Source: Stenotrophomonas sp. SAU14A_NAIMI4_8 (GTDB taxonomy: Bacteria > Pseudomonadota > Gammaproteobacteria > Xanthomonadales > Xanthomonadaceae). Taken from it: a stretch of DNA of 64,000 nt. The translations under genes were made by a program, and so were the position numbers. Each line of letters begins with the position of its first letter. Within the stretch, counting starts at the first letter, position 1. A model generated the notes under the pieces. That model worked only from the letters and a program-made list of their open reading frames with translations. It did not search any database and was not told the origin of the DNA. The stretch spans positions 422,820 through 486,819 of the forward strand of contig NZ_CP025999.1 in NCBI RefSeq assembly GCF_003086695.1. Direction: 5' to 3'. Below are positions 38,485 to 46,860 of this stretch, in pieces.

Positions 38485-39651
38485 TCAGGCCTTCGGCGTG
38501 AGCTTCAGCAGGCGTGCCTTGCTGCCATCTTCCAGCAGCCACAGCGCACCGTCCGGGCCCTGTTCCACTTCGCGGATGCGCTCACCCATGTTGAAGCGTT
38601 CGGCCTCGCGGGCGCTGTCGCCGTCGAAGGCCACGCGCACCAGCGAGGTGGACGACAGGCCGCCGATGAAGGCGCTGCCCTTCCACTGCGGGAACAGCGC
38701 GCCGTTGTAGAAGATCAGCCCAGCCGGGGAAATCACCGGGTTCCAGGTGACCTTCGGCGCGGCAAATTCCGGGCGCGTGTCATGGTCGGGAATCGGGCGG
38801 CCATCGTAGTGATCGCCGTTGGACACGATGGGATAGCCGTAGTTGGAGCCGCGCTGGATCAGATTCAGCTCGTCACCGCCGGCCGGGCCCATTTCCTGCG
38901 CCCACAGCTTGCCGTTGCCATCGAAGGCGATGCCCAGGATGTTGCGATGGCCCAGCGACCAGACCTGCGCCGCCACGCCGCCCTGCGATGCAAAGGGATT
39001 GTCGGCCGGCAGCGTGCCGTCGTCGTTCAGGCGCACGATCTTGCCCAGGTTGCTGCCCATGTCCTGCGCCGGATCGAACTTCTGTCGCTCGCTGGAACCG
39101 ATCCACAGCTTGCCATCGGGGCCGAACGCCAGGCGGTGGCCGTAGTGGCCCTGGCCGCTGACCTTCGGCGTCTGCCGCCAGATGACCTGCAGATCCTTCA
39201 GCTCGCCACCGCCCTGCGCGTCCAGTGCCAGGGTGGCACGGGCCACGGCCGCGCCGCGCGTGTTCAGCGTGCCTTCTTCGGCATAACTGACGTAAACGAC
39301 ATTGTTGCGGGCGAAATCCGGATGCAGGATCACATCGCCGAAGCCACCCTGGCCGCCATAGGCCACCTTCGGCACGCCGCGGATCTCATGCTTGGCGCCG
39401 CTGGCGATATCGACGTGCTGCAGCTTGCCGCGCTTTTCGGTCACCAGCAGGCTGCCGTCGGGCAGGAAGGTCATGGCCCAGGGCTGGTCGAAGCGGCTGA
39501 TTTCGGTGGCGGTGAACGGGCGCTCGCCAGTGCTGGCCGGCGCTGCGGCGGCTGCGGAGGTGGCTGCCGTGTCCGGGCCGGCGGCGCTGCAGGCGGTGGT
39601 GGCAAGGATCGGCAACAGGCCGAGGGCGAGCAGCAGGGGCGTGCGGGTCAT
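38485..39651 (-). CDS. PQQ-dependent sugar dehydrogenase-like lipoprotein (YliI/Asd type)
   Basis: Protein of 388 aa with a lipoprotein signal (LATTAC, Cys21) and a six-bladed propeller of the soluble glucose/sorbosone dehydrogenase family. Characteristic segments are [62 protein letters not shown], and [13 protein letters not shown]...GSNYGYP. Relatives oxidise aldose sugars in the periplasm with PQQ. The organism would need to make or import PQQ, and no pqq genes are in the window. Confidence 0.92.
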   Translation of the reverse strand: MTRTPLLLALGLLPILATTACSAAGPDTAATSAAAAAPASTGERPFTATEISRFDQPWAMTFLPDGSLLVTEKRGKLQHVDIASGAKHEIRGVPKVAYGGQGGFGDVILHPDFARNNVVYVSYAEEGTLNTRGAAVARATLALDAQGGGELKDLQVIWRQTPKVSGQGHYGHRLAFGPDGKLWIGSSERQKFDPAQDMGSNLGKIVRLNDDGTLPADNPFASQGGVAAQVWSLGHRNILGIAFDGNGKLWAQEMGPAGGDELNLIQRGSNYGYPIVSNGDHYDGRPIPDHDTRPEFAAPKVTWNPVISPAGLIFYNGALFPQWKGSAFIGGLSSTSLVRVAFDGDSAREAERFNMGERIREVEQGPDGALWLLEDGSKARLLKLTPKA

Positions 39652-39817
39652 GGGTATCTCCAACGGGGATGCGGATGGCCAGGCTCTGTGTTGTATACCA
39701 CCGTGGGGGTGACGGTCGTGGCCCGAAGGTCCTGCTGCCCCCTGTGCGGCGCTTCGCCAATGGTCTAGGGTGGCCGTGCCCGGGCAATGCATGCCCGCCA
39801 GTCTGCAAGGATCTGCA

Positions 39818-40270
39818 ATGCACACCCCCGTTACCGCCCGACCGTCCCCCGCCTTCATCGCCGCCTCGTGGGTGGCCCTGCTGCTGGGGGCGGTGGCCTA
39901 CCTGATCGGCCTGTTCAACGCACAGATGGCGCTGAACGAGAAAGGCTACTACCTGACCCTGCTGCTGTTCGGCCTGTTTGCCGCCGTTTCCCTGCAGAAG
40001 AGCGTGCGCGACCGGGTGGAAGGCATCCCGGTGAGCGGGCTGTACTACGCGCTGTGCTGGTTTGCGCTGCTGTCGGCGCTGCTGCTGTTGCTGGTGGGCT
40101 TGTGGAACGCCACCCTGGCGCTGAGCGAGAAGGGCTTCTATGGCATGGCTTTCGCGCTGTCGCTGTTTGGTGCGGTGGCGGTGCAGAAGAACACCCGCGA
40201 CCTGATCGCGGCAGGTGCGGGTGAAGCGCCGCGTGGGACGGCCATTCCGCCGCTGCCGGAACAGGAATGA
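39818..40270 (+). CDS. YiaA/YiaB family inner membrane protein
   Basis: Membrane protein of 150 aa with four helices arranged as two similar pairs. Each pair contains the repeated pattern GL(F/W)NA..AL.EKG(Y/F)Y and ...SLQK/AVQKN.RD. This is the two-helix YiaAB domain duplicated. ATG at 39818 follows AAGGATCTGCA. E. coli relatives are linked to stress responses, but function is not established. Confidence 0.9.
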   Translation: MHTPVTARPSPAFIAASWVALLLGAVAYLIGLFNAQMALNEKGYYLTLLLFGLFAAVSLQKSVRDRVEGIPVSGLYYALCWFALLSALLLLLVGLWNATLALSEKGFYGMAFALSLFGAVAVQKNTRDLIAAGAGEAPRGTAIPPLPEQE

Positions 40271-40322
40271 CGGATGAGCGGTGGCGCCGAGCATGCGCGG
40301 CGCCACCGATGCGCAGCCGTGT

Positions 40323-40643
40323 TCACCGATTGCGTGGCACGCGCTCGGATTCTTCCCAGCCACGGCGCACCGCGTTGCGCGCCTGCGCCCATTCCAGCCG
40401 GCTCTTGCCGCGTTCCTGCGCCCAGCGGCCTTCCAGTTCGCGCTCCACTTCCTCGTAGGCGCGGATGATGTCCTGCGCACGCGCGGAATGGCCCAACTGA
40501 TAGGCCGGTTCATAGTCGTCGAAGTACAGGCTTTCGTCGTAGTACGGCTCGGCCGTGTAGCGATCGCGCCAATAGTCGGAAACGGCCTGGCGCGGGGTGC
40601 TGTCTTCCGGCACGCGGCCGGGAATCTGGTAGTCGGGGCTCAT
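40323..40643 (-). CDS. Conserved acidic hypothetical protein, 106 aa
   Basis: Soluble protein of 106 aa. The N-terminal half is Tyr/Asp-rich (DRYTAEPYYDESLYFDDYEPAY), and the C-terminal half is a charged helix (EEVERELEGRWAQERG). The composition suggests an acidic, partly disordered protein. It has no signal peptide. I do not recognise a family. The ATG at 40643 is preferred to an upstream frame that runs through a REP. Confidence 0.75.
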   Translation of the reverse strand: MSPDYQIPGRVPEDSTPRQAVSDYWRDRYTAEPYYDESLYFDDYEPAYQLGHSARAQDIIRAYEEVERELEGRWAQERGKSRLEWAQARNAVRRGWEESERVPRNR

Positions 40644-40732
40644 CGCTTGGGCTCCGTGGTGGACGAAGCCTGATCGTGCCCGGGCAGCGGTTAACAGCCC
40701 GGGCCGGTTGCGTGAAGGGCAGGTATCCCCAC

Positions 40733-40757
40733 GGTAGCGCCGGGCCATGCCCGGCGG
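40733..40757. repeat. Single SMAG-type REP
   Basis: GGTAGCGCCGGGCC-AT-GCCCGGCGGCC immediately after the permease stop codon. Confidence 0.85.
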
Positions 40758-40763
40758 CCCCGA

Positions 40764-42062
40764 TCACGCGATGTCGGGTTTGCGCGGCAGCTTGTAGATC
40801 ACCGCGCCGATGGCGAAGGCAATCAGCGCGGCGGCGATGTTCTGCCAGCTGGCGCTGATGAACAGCGCCACGCACAGCAGCAGCGCCAGCACCGGAATCA
40901 GCGGGCCACCGGGCAGCTTCAACGCGCCGGGCCGGTCGGCAAAGCGCTTGGCCAGCACCAGCACTGCCGCCGCCGTGCCGATATAGGCAAACAGGCGCGT
41001 GGTCATCGACAGCAGGGCCAGCTGTACGAACGAACCGGACAGCGCCAGGCCCAGCGCGATCACGCCCTGGCACAGGATGGCGGCGGCCGGCGTGCGGAAG
41101 CGCGGATGCACCTGCGCCAGCACCTTCGGCCCGTAGCCATCGCGAGCCAGGGCGAACAGGAAGCGCGGGCCCATCATCATGGTGTTGCTGTTGGTGCCCA
41201 GGATGGAAATGGTGGCGCCCACGGTCAGGATCAGCGCCAGCGCCTCGCCACCGAAGCCGGCGGCGGCATCGGCCAGCGGCGTGGCCGAACTGGCCAGGCC
41301 GGCCAGGGTGCCCTGCGCGACCAGCTGCACCGCACCGTAGATCACGGTGACGGTGACGATCATGGTGATCAGCGCGAAGGGAATATCGCGGCGCGGGTTG
41401 CGGTATTCACCGGCGGCGGCCGGAATGTTCTCGAACCCGGCATAGGCGTACAGCAGCAGCAGGGCGGCTTCGCCCATGCGTTGCAGGTCGTGCGGATCCG
41501 GGCGCTGGCCGGAGAAGGCCAGCTGTGGATCGATGTAGAACGCGCCGATGGCCACGAACAGCAGCAGCGGCAGCATCTTGCCGATCACCAGCACGATGCC
41601 GGTGCGCGCGGCCGAGCGCACGCCGATGATGTTCACCCCGGTCAGGAAGCCCAGCGACAGCACGATGACCGCAAGCCGGCCGACGCCGGCACCGGCCCAG
41701 GGCCAGAAGCGCGCCACGGCATCGGCCAGCGCATTGCTGAGTGCGGCGGCGGAACTGATGCGGGTCAGCCAGATCATCCAGCCGATCTCGAAACCGGCGA
41801 AACGGCCGAAGGCTTCGCGCGCGTACAGGTAACTGCCACCGGGTTCATCGAAGTAGCTGGCGGCCTGCGCGTAGCACAGCACCAGCAGGGCCACCACGAT
41901 GCCGGCGGCGACCACGCCCCACAGGCTGAAGGGGCCGAGCAGGGCGACCGTGGCCGCCGGCAGCAGGTAGATGCCGCTGCCGATCACATCGTTGATCGAC
42001 AGCCCGACGATCTGCCAGCGGCTGACCGCGCGCTGCAGCTGCGGTTCGTCCTGTGCGCTCAA
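40764..42062 (-). CDS. APC family amino acid / peptide-product permease
   Basis: Inner-membrane transporter of 432 aa with about twelve helices. The APC signature GLSINDVIGSGIYLLPA is in helix 1, YLYAREAFGRFAGFEIGW in helix 3, and GFENIPAAAGEYRNPRRDIPFAL in helices 6-7. It should import an amino acid or a small amide by proton symport. The start is a TTG overlapping the stop codon of the upstream L,D-transpeptidase-like gene (TTGA), which implies coupled translation. Operon context suggests that the cargo is an amino acid or dipeptide released from murein. Confidence 0.88.
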   Translation of the reverse strand: MSAQDEPQLQRAVSRWQIVGLSINDVIGSGIYLLPAATVALLGPFSLWGVVAAGIVVALLVLCYAQAASYFDEPGGSYLYAREAFGRFAGFEIGWMIWLTRISSAAALSNALADAVARFWPWAGAGVGRLAVIVLSLGFLTGVNIIGVRSAARTGIVLVIGKMLPLLLFVAIGAFYIDPQLAFSGQRPDPHDLQRMGEAALLLLYAYAGFENIPAAAGEYRNPRRDIPFALITMIVTVTVIYGAVQLVAQGTLAGLASSATPLADAAAGFGGEALALILTVGATISILGTNSNTMMMGPRFLFALARDGYGPKVLAQVHPRFRTPAAAILCQGVIALGLALSGSFVQLALLSMTTRLFAYIGTAAAVLVLAKRFADRPGALKLPGGPLIPVLALLLCVALFISASWQNIAAALIAFAIGAVIYKLPRKPDIA

Positions 42063-42838
42063 CGCAGTGCCCCCGTCAATGCGGGCAGTTGCCAGCGGTC
42101 CTGGTAATGCAGGTACTGCGCGCGCGGCAGCAGCACGAAGCGTGGCTGCGCGTCATCTTTCAGCCAGGCCAGCAGGGTGCGCATGTGCGCGGCGGTCATG
42201 GCGGTGCAGCCGGCGGTGGCTTCGGCGGGCTGGCGCCACAGATGGGCGAAGATGCAGCTGCCGCGGCCGGGTTCGTTGCCGGCGTTGTGGGCAATGATGA
42301 AGCCCTGTTGATAGCGCACGTCGCCCTTGTTGTGCAGGTCCAGCCGCATCGGCTCGGTGGAATCCTTCACCGCCTCGGCACCCACCTCGCGCGCGTCCAC
42401 CACCTGGTTGTAGTACGGCGATGCCGGTACATCCATGCAGTAACTGCTTTGCTGCATCGGCAGATAGGTCAGCCCGGTGCTGGCCTTGGCAGCGTAGCCG
42501 AAGGCACTGCCGATGGCGAAGACACCGGCCGGGCTGCGGCCATCGCCTTCCTGCTTCTGCGGGCCGTCCATCGGCGCGGCGGCCAGGCCCAGGCCCCAGG
42601 CGCTGCCCTTGCGCCCGATCGCCACGTCGAATGCCGGGCCCTGCGGCTGCCAACCCTTGGCGCCGCGCGTGTAGGCCTGCAGCTTGCCCTGCGTGGCATC
42701 CCAGTCGTCAGTCACCACCACCACCAGCTGGTTGCTGTGTGCCAGGGGCGGCGGCAGCGGGCTGAGGGCGGCGGCGGGCAACTGCGGCAGCAGGATCAAC
42801 AGACCCACGCTGACGGCACGACGGAACAAGCGGTTCAT
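42059..42838 (-). CDS. L,D-transpeptidase (YkuD)-fold murein enzyme
   Basis: Secreted protein of 259 aa. A signal peptide is followed by a YkuD-type catalytic domain: FIIAHNAGNEPG with the His, and ATAGCTAM with the nucleophilic Cys (about residue 208). YkuD enzymes form or cleave bonds at meso-diaminopimelate in murein peptides. The divergent spacing and GRKGSAWGLGL region resemble the ErfK/YafK-like subset. It lies 13 bp downstream of the RpiR-type regulator gene and overlaps the permease gene, so all three form one operon. Confidence 0.87.
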   Translation of the reverse strand: MNRLFRRAVSVGLLILLPQLPAAALSPLPPPLAHSNQLVVVVTDDWDATQGKLQAYTRGAKGWQPQGPAFDVAIGRKGSAWGLGLAAAPMDGPQKQEGDGRSPAGVFAIGSAFGYAAKASTGLTYLPMQQSSYCMDVPASPYYNQVVDAREVGAEAVKDSTEPMRLDLHNKGDVRYQQGFIIAHNAGNEPGRGSCIFAHLWRQPAEATAGCTAMTAAHMRTLLAWLKDDAQPRFVLLPRAQYLHYQDRWQLPALTGALR

Positions 42839-42851
42839 GCGGGTACTCCGG

Positions 42852-43700
42852 TCAGGAATCCAACAGGTGGTCGATCCGCTCCAGGTTCACCGCCAGCTGG
42901 CGCTGGCGATCCGGATTGGCATGGCACAGCAGCACGAACAGGAAATCCAGCAGCGCGTGCATGGCACTACGGTACAGCAGCTGCGCCACCTGCGGCGCGC
43001 GGTCGTGCGCGCAGACCACCAGCGACGCGGCGGCGTGCGCGCGCAGCGGGTTGGCGGTATGGCGGGTGATCGAGACGACCTTGCCGCCCATGTCCTGGAA
43101 CTGCCGCGACAGGTGCGAAAGCTGCGGCAGGTGGCCGAATTCGGAAAACACCAGCAGCACATCGCCGGGCCGCGCGGCGGACAGGTTGGCCAGCAGCAGC
43201 ACCGGGTCGGTGTGGGGCACCACCAGCAGGCCCAGCAGCGAAAGGCGCATGGCGAATTCGCGTGCGTACAGGCCGTCGTCGCCCAGCCCGTACACGAACA
43301 GCTTGGGCGCGCCATCGAGCATCTGCACGATGCGTTCGATTTCCTCGCGTGGATTGGCTGCGCGGGTTTCTTCCTCGGCCTGCGCCTTGCTGCGCTGCAG
43401 GGCGTCGTCCAGCCGCTGGTAGTCGTCGCCGCCCTCGGGCTCATGCGGGGCCTGCGGCGCGGCGCTGCCGGCGCGGGCCACGTCCTGGCCGATGGAATAC
43501 TTCAGGTCCGGGTAGCCCTTGAAGCCCAGCTTCTGGCTGAACTTCACCACGCTGGACTGGCTGATGCCCAGCGCGCTGGCCAGCTGCTGCGAGGAGTAAT
43601 CGCGCAGCAGGTGGGCGTTGTCCAGGATGAAATCGGCGATGCGGCGTTCGATGGCCGACATCTGCCCACGCTCGGCGCGGATTTTCAGCAGGGGCGGCAT
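42852..43700 (-). CDS. MurR/RpiR family transcriptional regulator
   Basis: Protein of 282 aa. The N-terminal helix-turn-helix (about residues 1-75) contains DYSSQQLASALGISQSSVVKFSQKLGFKGYP. The C-terminal SIS domain (about 125-260) contains FVYGLGDDGLYAREFAMRL and PGDVLLVFSEFG. RpiR proteins sense phosphosugars; MurR senses MurNAc-6-phosphate. It is the first gene of the regulator-YkuD-permease operon and probably controls the surrounding murein-peptide genes. The sequence AT-rich palindromes at 46758-46802 are candidate targets. Confidence 0.92.
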   Translation of the reverse strand: MPPLLKIRAERGQMSAIERRIADFILDNAHLLRDYSSQQLASALGISQSSVVKFSQKLGFKGYPDLKYSIGQDVARAGSAAPQAPHEPEGGDDYQRLDDALQRSKAQAEEETRAANPREEIERIVQMLDGAPKLFVYGLGDDGLYAREFAMRLSLLGLLVVPHTDPVLLLANLSAARPGDVLLVFSEFGHLPQLSHLSRQFQDMGGKVVSITRHTANPLRAHAAASLVVCAHDRAPQVAQLLYRSAMHALLDFLFVLLCHANPDRQRQLAVNLERIDHLLDS

Positions 43701-43761
43701 GGGGGGCGTCCGGGGGTTATCAAAGGCGTTGCGGTGGGTCGCGGAGAGCGGGTCATGTGTT

Positions 43762-43946
43762 GGGTCGGGCGGGTGGGGCTTGCAGGGGACGCCGTGAATC
43801 CGTCCATGGAGGCTTGGCCGCGCTTGCTCGTTTGCGCTGTCCTGCGCAAACGGCAAGGCCGGGGTTGGGCGTCCTGCCCAACCCGCCCGAGGCATGCCTC
43901 GGGCCCATGGCGCGGACACCCCTGCAAGCGCCACCCGCCCGACCCC
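43762..43946. repeat. Long imperfect inverted repeat with internal hairpins
   Basis: The outer arms GGGTCGGGCGGGTGG..CTTGCAGGGG (43762-43790) and CCCCTGCAAGCG.CCACCCGCCCGACCC (43918-43946) are inverted copies. Inside lie smaller perfect hairpins: GTTTGCGC / GCGCAAAC, GTTGGGC / GCCCAAC and CCCGAGGC / GCCTCGGG. No coding frame is credible. It could be a MITE-like mobile repeat; no transposase is near. The rest of the spacer 43701-44202 has one SMAG-type REP (43997-44028) and a palindrome (44124-44155). Confidence 0.75.
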
Positions 43947-43996
43947 GGACATATCGCGCGCGTGCCAGCCGCGAAGGGGATACGGGGTGGGGCAGA

Positions 43997-44028
43997 GGCA
44001 AATGCATCCACGCGTGGCGTGGATCTAC
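43997..44028. repeat. Single SMAG-type REP
   Basis: ATCCACGCGTGGCGTGGATCTACC, a partly altered palindrome of the array family. Confidence 0.75.
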
Positions 44029-44123
44029 CGGCGGCTGTTGCCTTGGATCTTGAATCCGCCTTGTAGCGCAGGGCACCGGCGTGCGCAGCACGTCGGCTCG
44101 CGGATGGCGGAGCGTTTCTTTTG

Positions 44124-44155
44124 GTTACTTTTCTTTGCGCGCAAAGAAAAGTAAC
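44124..44155. repeat. Perfect 32-bp AT-rich palindrome
   Basis: GTTACTTTTCTTTGCG and its exact reverse complement, with no loop. It can form a strong hairpin in RNA from either strand and lies about 50 bp beyond the epimerase stop codon. It may terminate that operon on the minus strand. Confidence 0.85.
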
Positions 44156-44202
44156 GCGCGACCCAGCGTCAGTTGTACGCCAATCCAGCCGCAAGGCATG
44201 AA

Positions 44203-45297
44203 TCAACCCAGCATCTCCAGCCCACGCACTTCGGTGATGCCCAGCCCGGGTACATCGGCAATGCTGATTTCCGATTCGTTGAAATGCACGCCGCCGCTGA
44301 CCGGGTCGAACTGGCCCAGCGAGGGGCCGTCCAGGTCGACCTTGGTGATCACATCGCTCTTGGCCACGGCCAGGTGCACGGCGGCGGCCACGCTGATGCT
44401 CGATTCGATCATGCAGCCGATCATGCACGGCACGCCGTAGATGCCGGCAATGTCGGCAATGCGGATCGCGTTGGACAGGCCGCCGGTCTTCATCAGCTTG
44501 ATGTTGATGATGTCCGCCGCGCGCTGCTGGATCAGGTCCATCACCTGGCTTGGGCTGAACACGCTTTCGTCGGCCATCACCGGGGTGTTCACCCGGTCGG
44601 TCACGTACTTCAGGCCGTTGATGTCGGCGGCCTTCACCGGCTGTTCCAGCAGTTCCAGCACCACGCCGGCCTCTTCCAGCGTGCGCATGGCGTGCACCGC
44701 CTGCTTGGCGGTCCAGCCCTGGTTGGCATCCAGGCGCAGCAGGGCGCGGCCCTGCACGGCGGTGTGGATCGCCTTCACCCGCTCGATGTCAAGGCCGATG
44801 TCCTTGCCCACCTTGATCTTCAGCGATTCGAAACCGCGATCGATGGCCGACAGCGAATCGGCCACCATCTTGTCGATGTAGTCCACGCTGATGGTGATGT
44901 CGGTGGTGATGACCGGGTCGCCGCCGCCCAGCATCTGGTACAGCGGTGCGCCGTGCAGCTGCGCCCACAGGTCGTACAGGGCGATTTCCACTGCCGCCTT
45001 GGCGCTGGTGTTGCGCTCCATGGCGGTCTGCACCAGGCCGCACAGGCGGTTGAGGTTGACCACTTCCTGGCCGATCAGGCGCGGGGCGATGAAGTGGCGG
45101 ATCGCTTCGATGATCGAGCCGTGGGTATCGCCGGTGATCACCGCGGTGGCCGGTGCTTCACCGTAGCCGGTGTGGCCGGTATCGGTGCGCACCAGCACCA
45201 CCACGTCCTCCACGGTTTCCACCGTGCGCAGGGCGGTCTTGAACGGCGTTTTCAGCGGCACGCGCAGCATGCCCAGTTCGATGGCGGTGATCTTCAT
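44203..45297 (-). CDS. Dipeptide epimerase, L-Ala-D/L-Glu type (enolase superfamily)
   Basis: Cytoplasmic enzyme of 364 aa in the muconate-lactonizing subgroup. The acid/base Lys lies in SLKIKVGKD (KxK, about residue 159). Metal ligands are in LRLDANQGW and MADES, and the second Lys is in IKLMKTGGL (about 268). The N-terminal capping domain carries substrate contacts. Family members near murein genes turn L-Ala-D-Glu into L-Ala-L-Glu so that ordinary peptidases can use it. It overlaps the upstream NlpC/P60 gene by 4 nt (ATGA), a direct coupling that supports the murein substrate. Confidence 0.9.
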   Translation of the reverse strand: MKITAIELGMLRVPLKTPFKTALRTVETVEDVVVLVRTDTGHTGYGEAPATAVITGDTHGSIIEAIRHFIAPRLIGQEVVNLNRLCGLVQTAMERNTSAKAAVEIALYDLWAQLHGAPLYQMLGGGDPVITTDITISVDYIDKMVADSLSAIDRGFESLKIKVGKDIGLDIERVKAIHTAVQGRALLRLDANQGWTAKQAVHAMRTLEEAGVVLELLEQPVKAADINGLKYVTDRVNTPVMADESVFSPSQVMDLIQQRAADIINIKLMKTGGLSNAIRIADIAGIYGVPCMIGCMIESSISVAAAVHLAVAKSDVITKVDLDGPSLGQFDPVSGGVHFNESEISIADVPGLGITEVRGLEMLG

Positions 45298-46727
45298 TCA
45301 GGGGTCTTGGTGCGCAGGCGTTGGATGTTGGTGATGCGGTCGATGTAGCGGACGGTGTCGCTGGCCATCATCGGCTCCAGCGGGGTGACCGAGACACCAT
45401 TCAGATGGGCCTGCACGCGCTTGCCGTCGGCGCCGAACCAGCTGCCGCCGGCGGTATCGTGGATGACCCAGGTGCGGCCGTCGACGTGGCCGATGGCCAT
45501 CATCACGTGGCCGGGAATGTAGACCAGGTCGCCCACCTGCAGGTTGGCCACGGCGCGGTCGCGCACGGCCTTGCTGTCCTTGTCGGTGAACGGCAGGCGG
45601 TCCAGCGCCTGGCTGACTGCCTGCGCGCTGGTATTGCGCGGCAGCAGCACGCCGAAGCTGCGGTAGATTTCCGAAACGAAGCCGCTGCAGTCGCGGGTGT
45701 CGTAGTCGTGGCCCCAGCCGTAGCGTTCGCCCAGGAACTTGAAGGCCTGCTGCAGCAGCAGGCGCGGGGTCAGCGGCAGGTAGTCGGCGGCGGTGTCCTG
45801 CGAGCGCGGCAGCAGGGCCGGCACCAGCTTCAGGCTTCCGTCGGCTTCGCGCACCGGCAGCTGCACCACCCACGCGGCATGCGCCTGCTGGCCGTTCACC
45901 GCGGTGGCGGCCGGCCAGTCGGCCAGCACCGGCAGGCGCACGCCCATGTCCAGCTGCAGGCGCGATACGCGCGGTTCTTCCGGGGTGTAGGCGGTATGAG
46001 CGACTGCACCGGTCACGATGCGGTACGGGCCCTGCGTGGCATAGCCAACCACGCTGGCCTTCTCGCCGGTGGCCACGGCTTCGGCTTCGATCCAGGCGCT
46101 GTAGCGTTCGCTGTGCACGAACAGCCAGCGGCCATCAGCACTGCGGTGCACGACGGCCACCTTGTCACCGGGGAACAGCGCAGATTCCTGGAAGCGATCG
46201 ATATCGGTATCGCCGCGGCTGCTGAAAACGCGCTGTCGGGTGGGGAAGGTGCGCAGTGCGGCGCGCTTCACCACCAGGCCATAGGCCGGGCTGACCTGCG
46301 CCGGCACGCCCTGCAGGCCCAGGTTGGCTTCGATCGCGCTGCGCTGTGCCGGGGCGATGTCCTGGCCGGCGTCGTTGAACAGCGCACGCGTCGGCCACTG
46401 CGACAGGGCGGTGATGCTGGCGCGCACCTGCTGCGCCGAAAGCTGCGCGGGCAGCGCGGCGATATCCTGGATGTGGGCATCCAGCGCACGCATGCGCGCG
46501 TTCTGCGCCTGGATCTGCGCGCGGTCCAGGATCGGTGCATCGGCATTGTCCAGCCGCGCGGCCCAGTAGTCCGGGGTCAGGTAGGCCTCGTGCAGCCCGA
46601 TCACATACGGCAGCGGAGCGCCGGGATCGGGTGCGGCCTGTGCGAAGACCGGGGTGGCCAGCAGGCACAGGGCCAGGGACCAGCGGCGCCAGGTGCCACG
46701 GCGCGGTTTGCGGGAAGCCAGGATCAT
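45294..46727 (-). CDS. SH3-NlpC/P60 murein peptidase (YkfC-like)
   Basis: Secreted protein of 477 aa. It has a signal peptide (to about residue 33), a helical N-terminal region, one or two SH3-like domains (about 150-270) and a C-terminal NlpC/P60 domain. The catalytic Cys lies in DTRDCSGFVSEIY (about residue 345) and the His in HVMMAIGHVDG (about 405). Such enzymes cut the gamma-D-Glu-diaminopimelate bond in murein stem peptides and release L-Ala-D-Glu, the substrate of the epimerase encoded next. The ATG at 46727 is preferred to a GTG at 46736 because GAGGAGG is 10 nt upstream. Confidence 0.9.
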   Translation of the reverse strand: MILASRKPRRGTWRRWSLALCLLATPVFAQAAPDPGAPLPYVIGLHEAYLTPDYWAARLDNADAPILDRAQIQAQNARMRALDAHIQDIAALPAQLSAQQVRASITALSQWPTRALFNDAGQDIAPAQRSAIEANLGLQGVPAQVSPAYGLVVKRAALRTFPTRQRVFSSRGDTDIDRFQESALFPGDKVAVVHRSADGRWLFVHSERYSAWIEAEAVATGEKASVVGYATQGPYRIVTGAVAHTAYTPEEPRVSRLQLDMGVRLPVLADWPAATAVNGQQAHAAWVVQLPVREADGSLKLVPALLPRSQDTAADYLPLTPRLLLQQAFKFLGERYGWGHDYDTRDCSGFVSEIYRSFGVLLPRNTSAQAVSQALDRLPFTDKDSKAVRDRAVANLQVGDLVYIPGHVMMAIGHVDGRTWVIHDTAGGSWFGADGKRVQAHLNGVSVTPLEPMMASDTVRYIDRITNIQRLRTKTPE

Positions 46728-46757
46728 GCGCTGCACACCCTCCTCGAATGCCTGTTA

Positions 46758-46802
46758 GGAATATTTATTCCTTTTGGCGGCGAAAGCAAGAATAAATTAT
46801 TG
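46758..46802. promoter_or_regulatory. Two palindromic boxes, candidate RpiR-type operators
   Basis: GGAATATTTATTCC at 46758-46771 has 6-bp arms and a TT centre. GAATAAATTATTG at 46790-46802 is a near-palindrome of the same half-site. Both lie in the 133-bp gap between the divergent NlpC/P60 and transglutaminase-like genes and stand out as AT-rich in a GC-rich region. Confidence 0.55.
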
Positions 46803-46860
46803 ACCACCCCTGCCGCCCGTGTTACACAGCCGTTACCACCCGCGCTGGGGAAGTGTCGCT

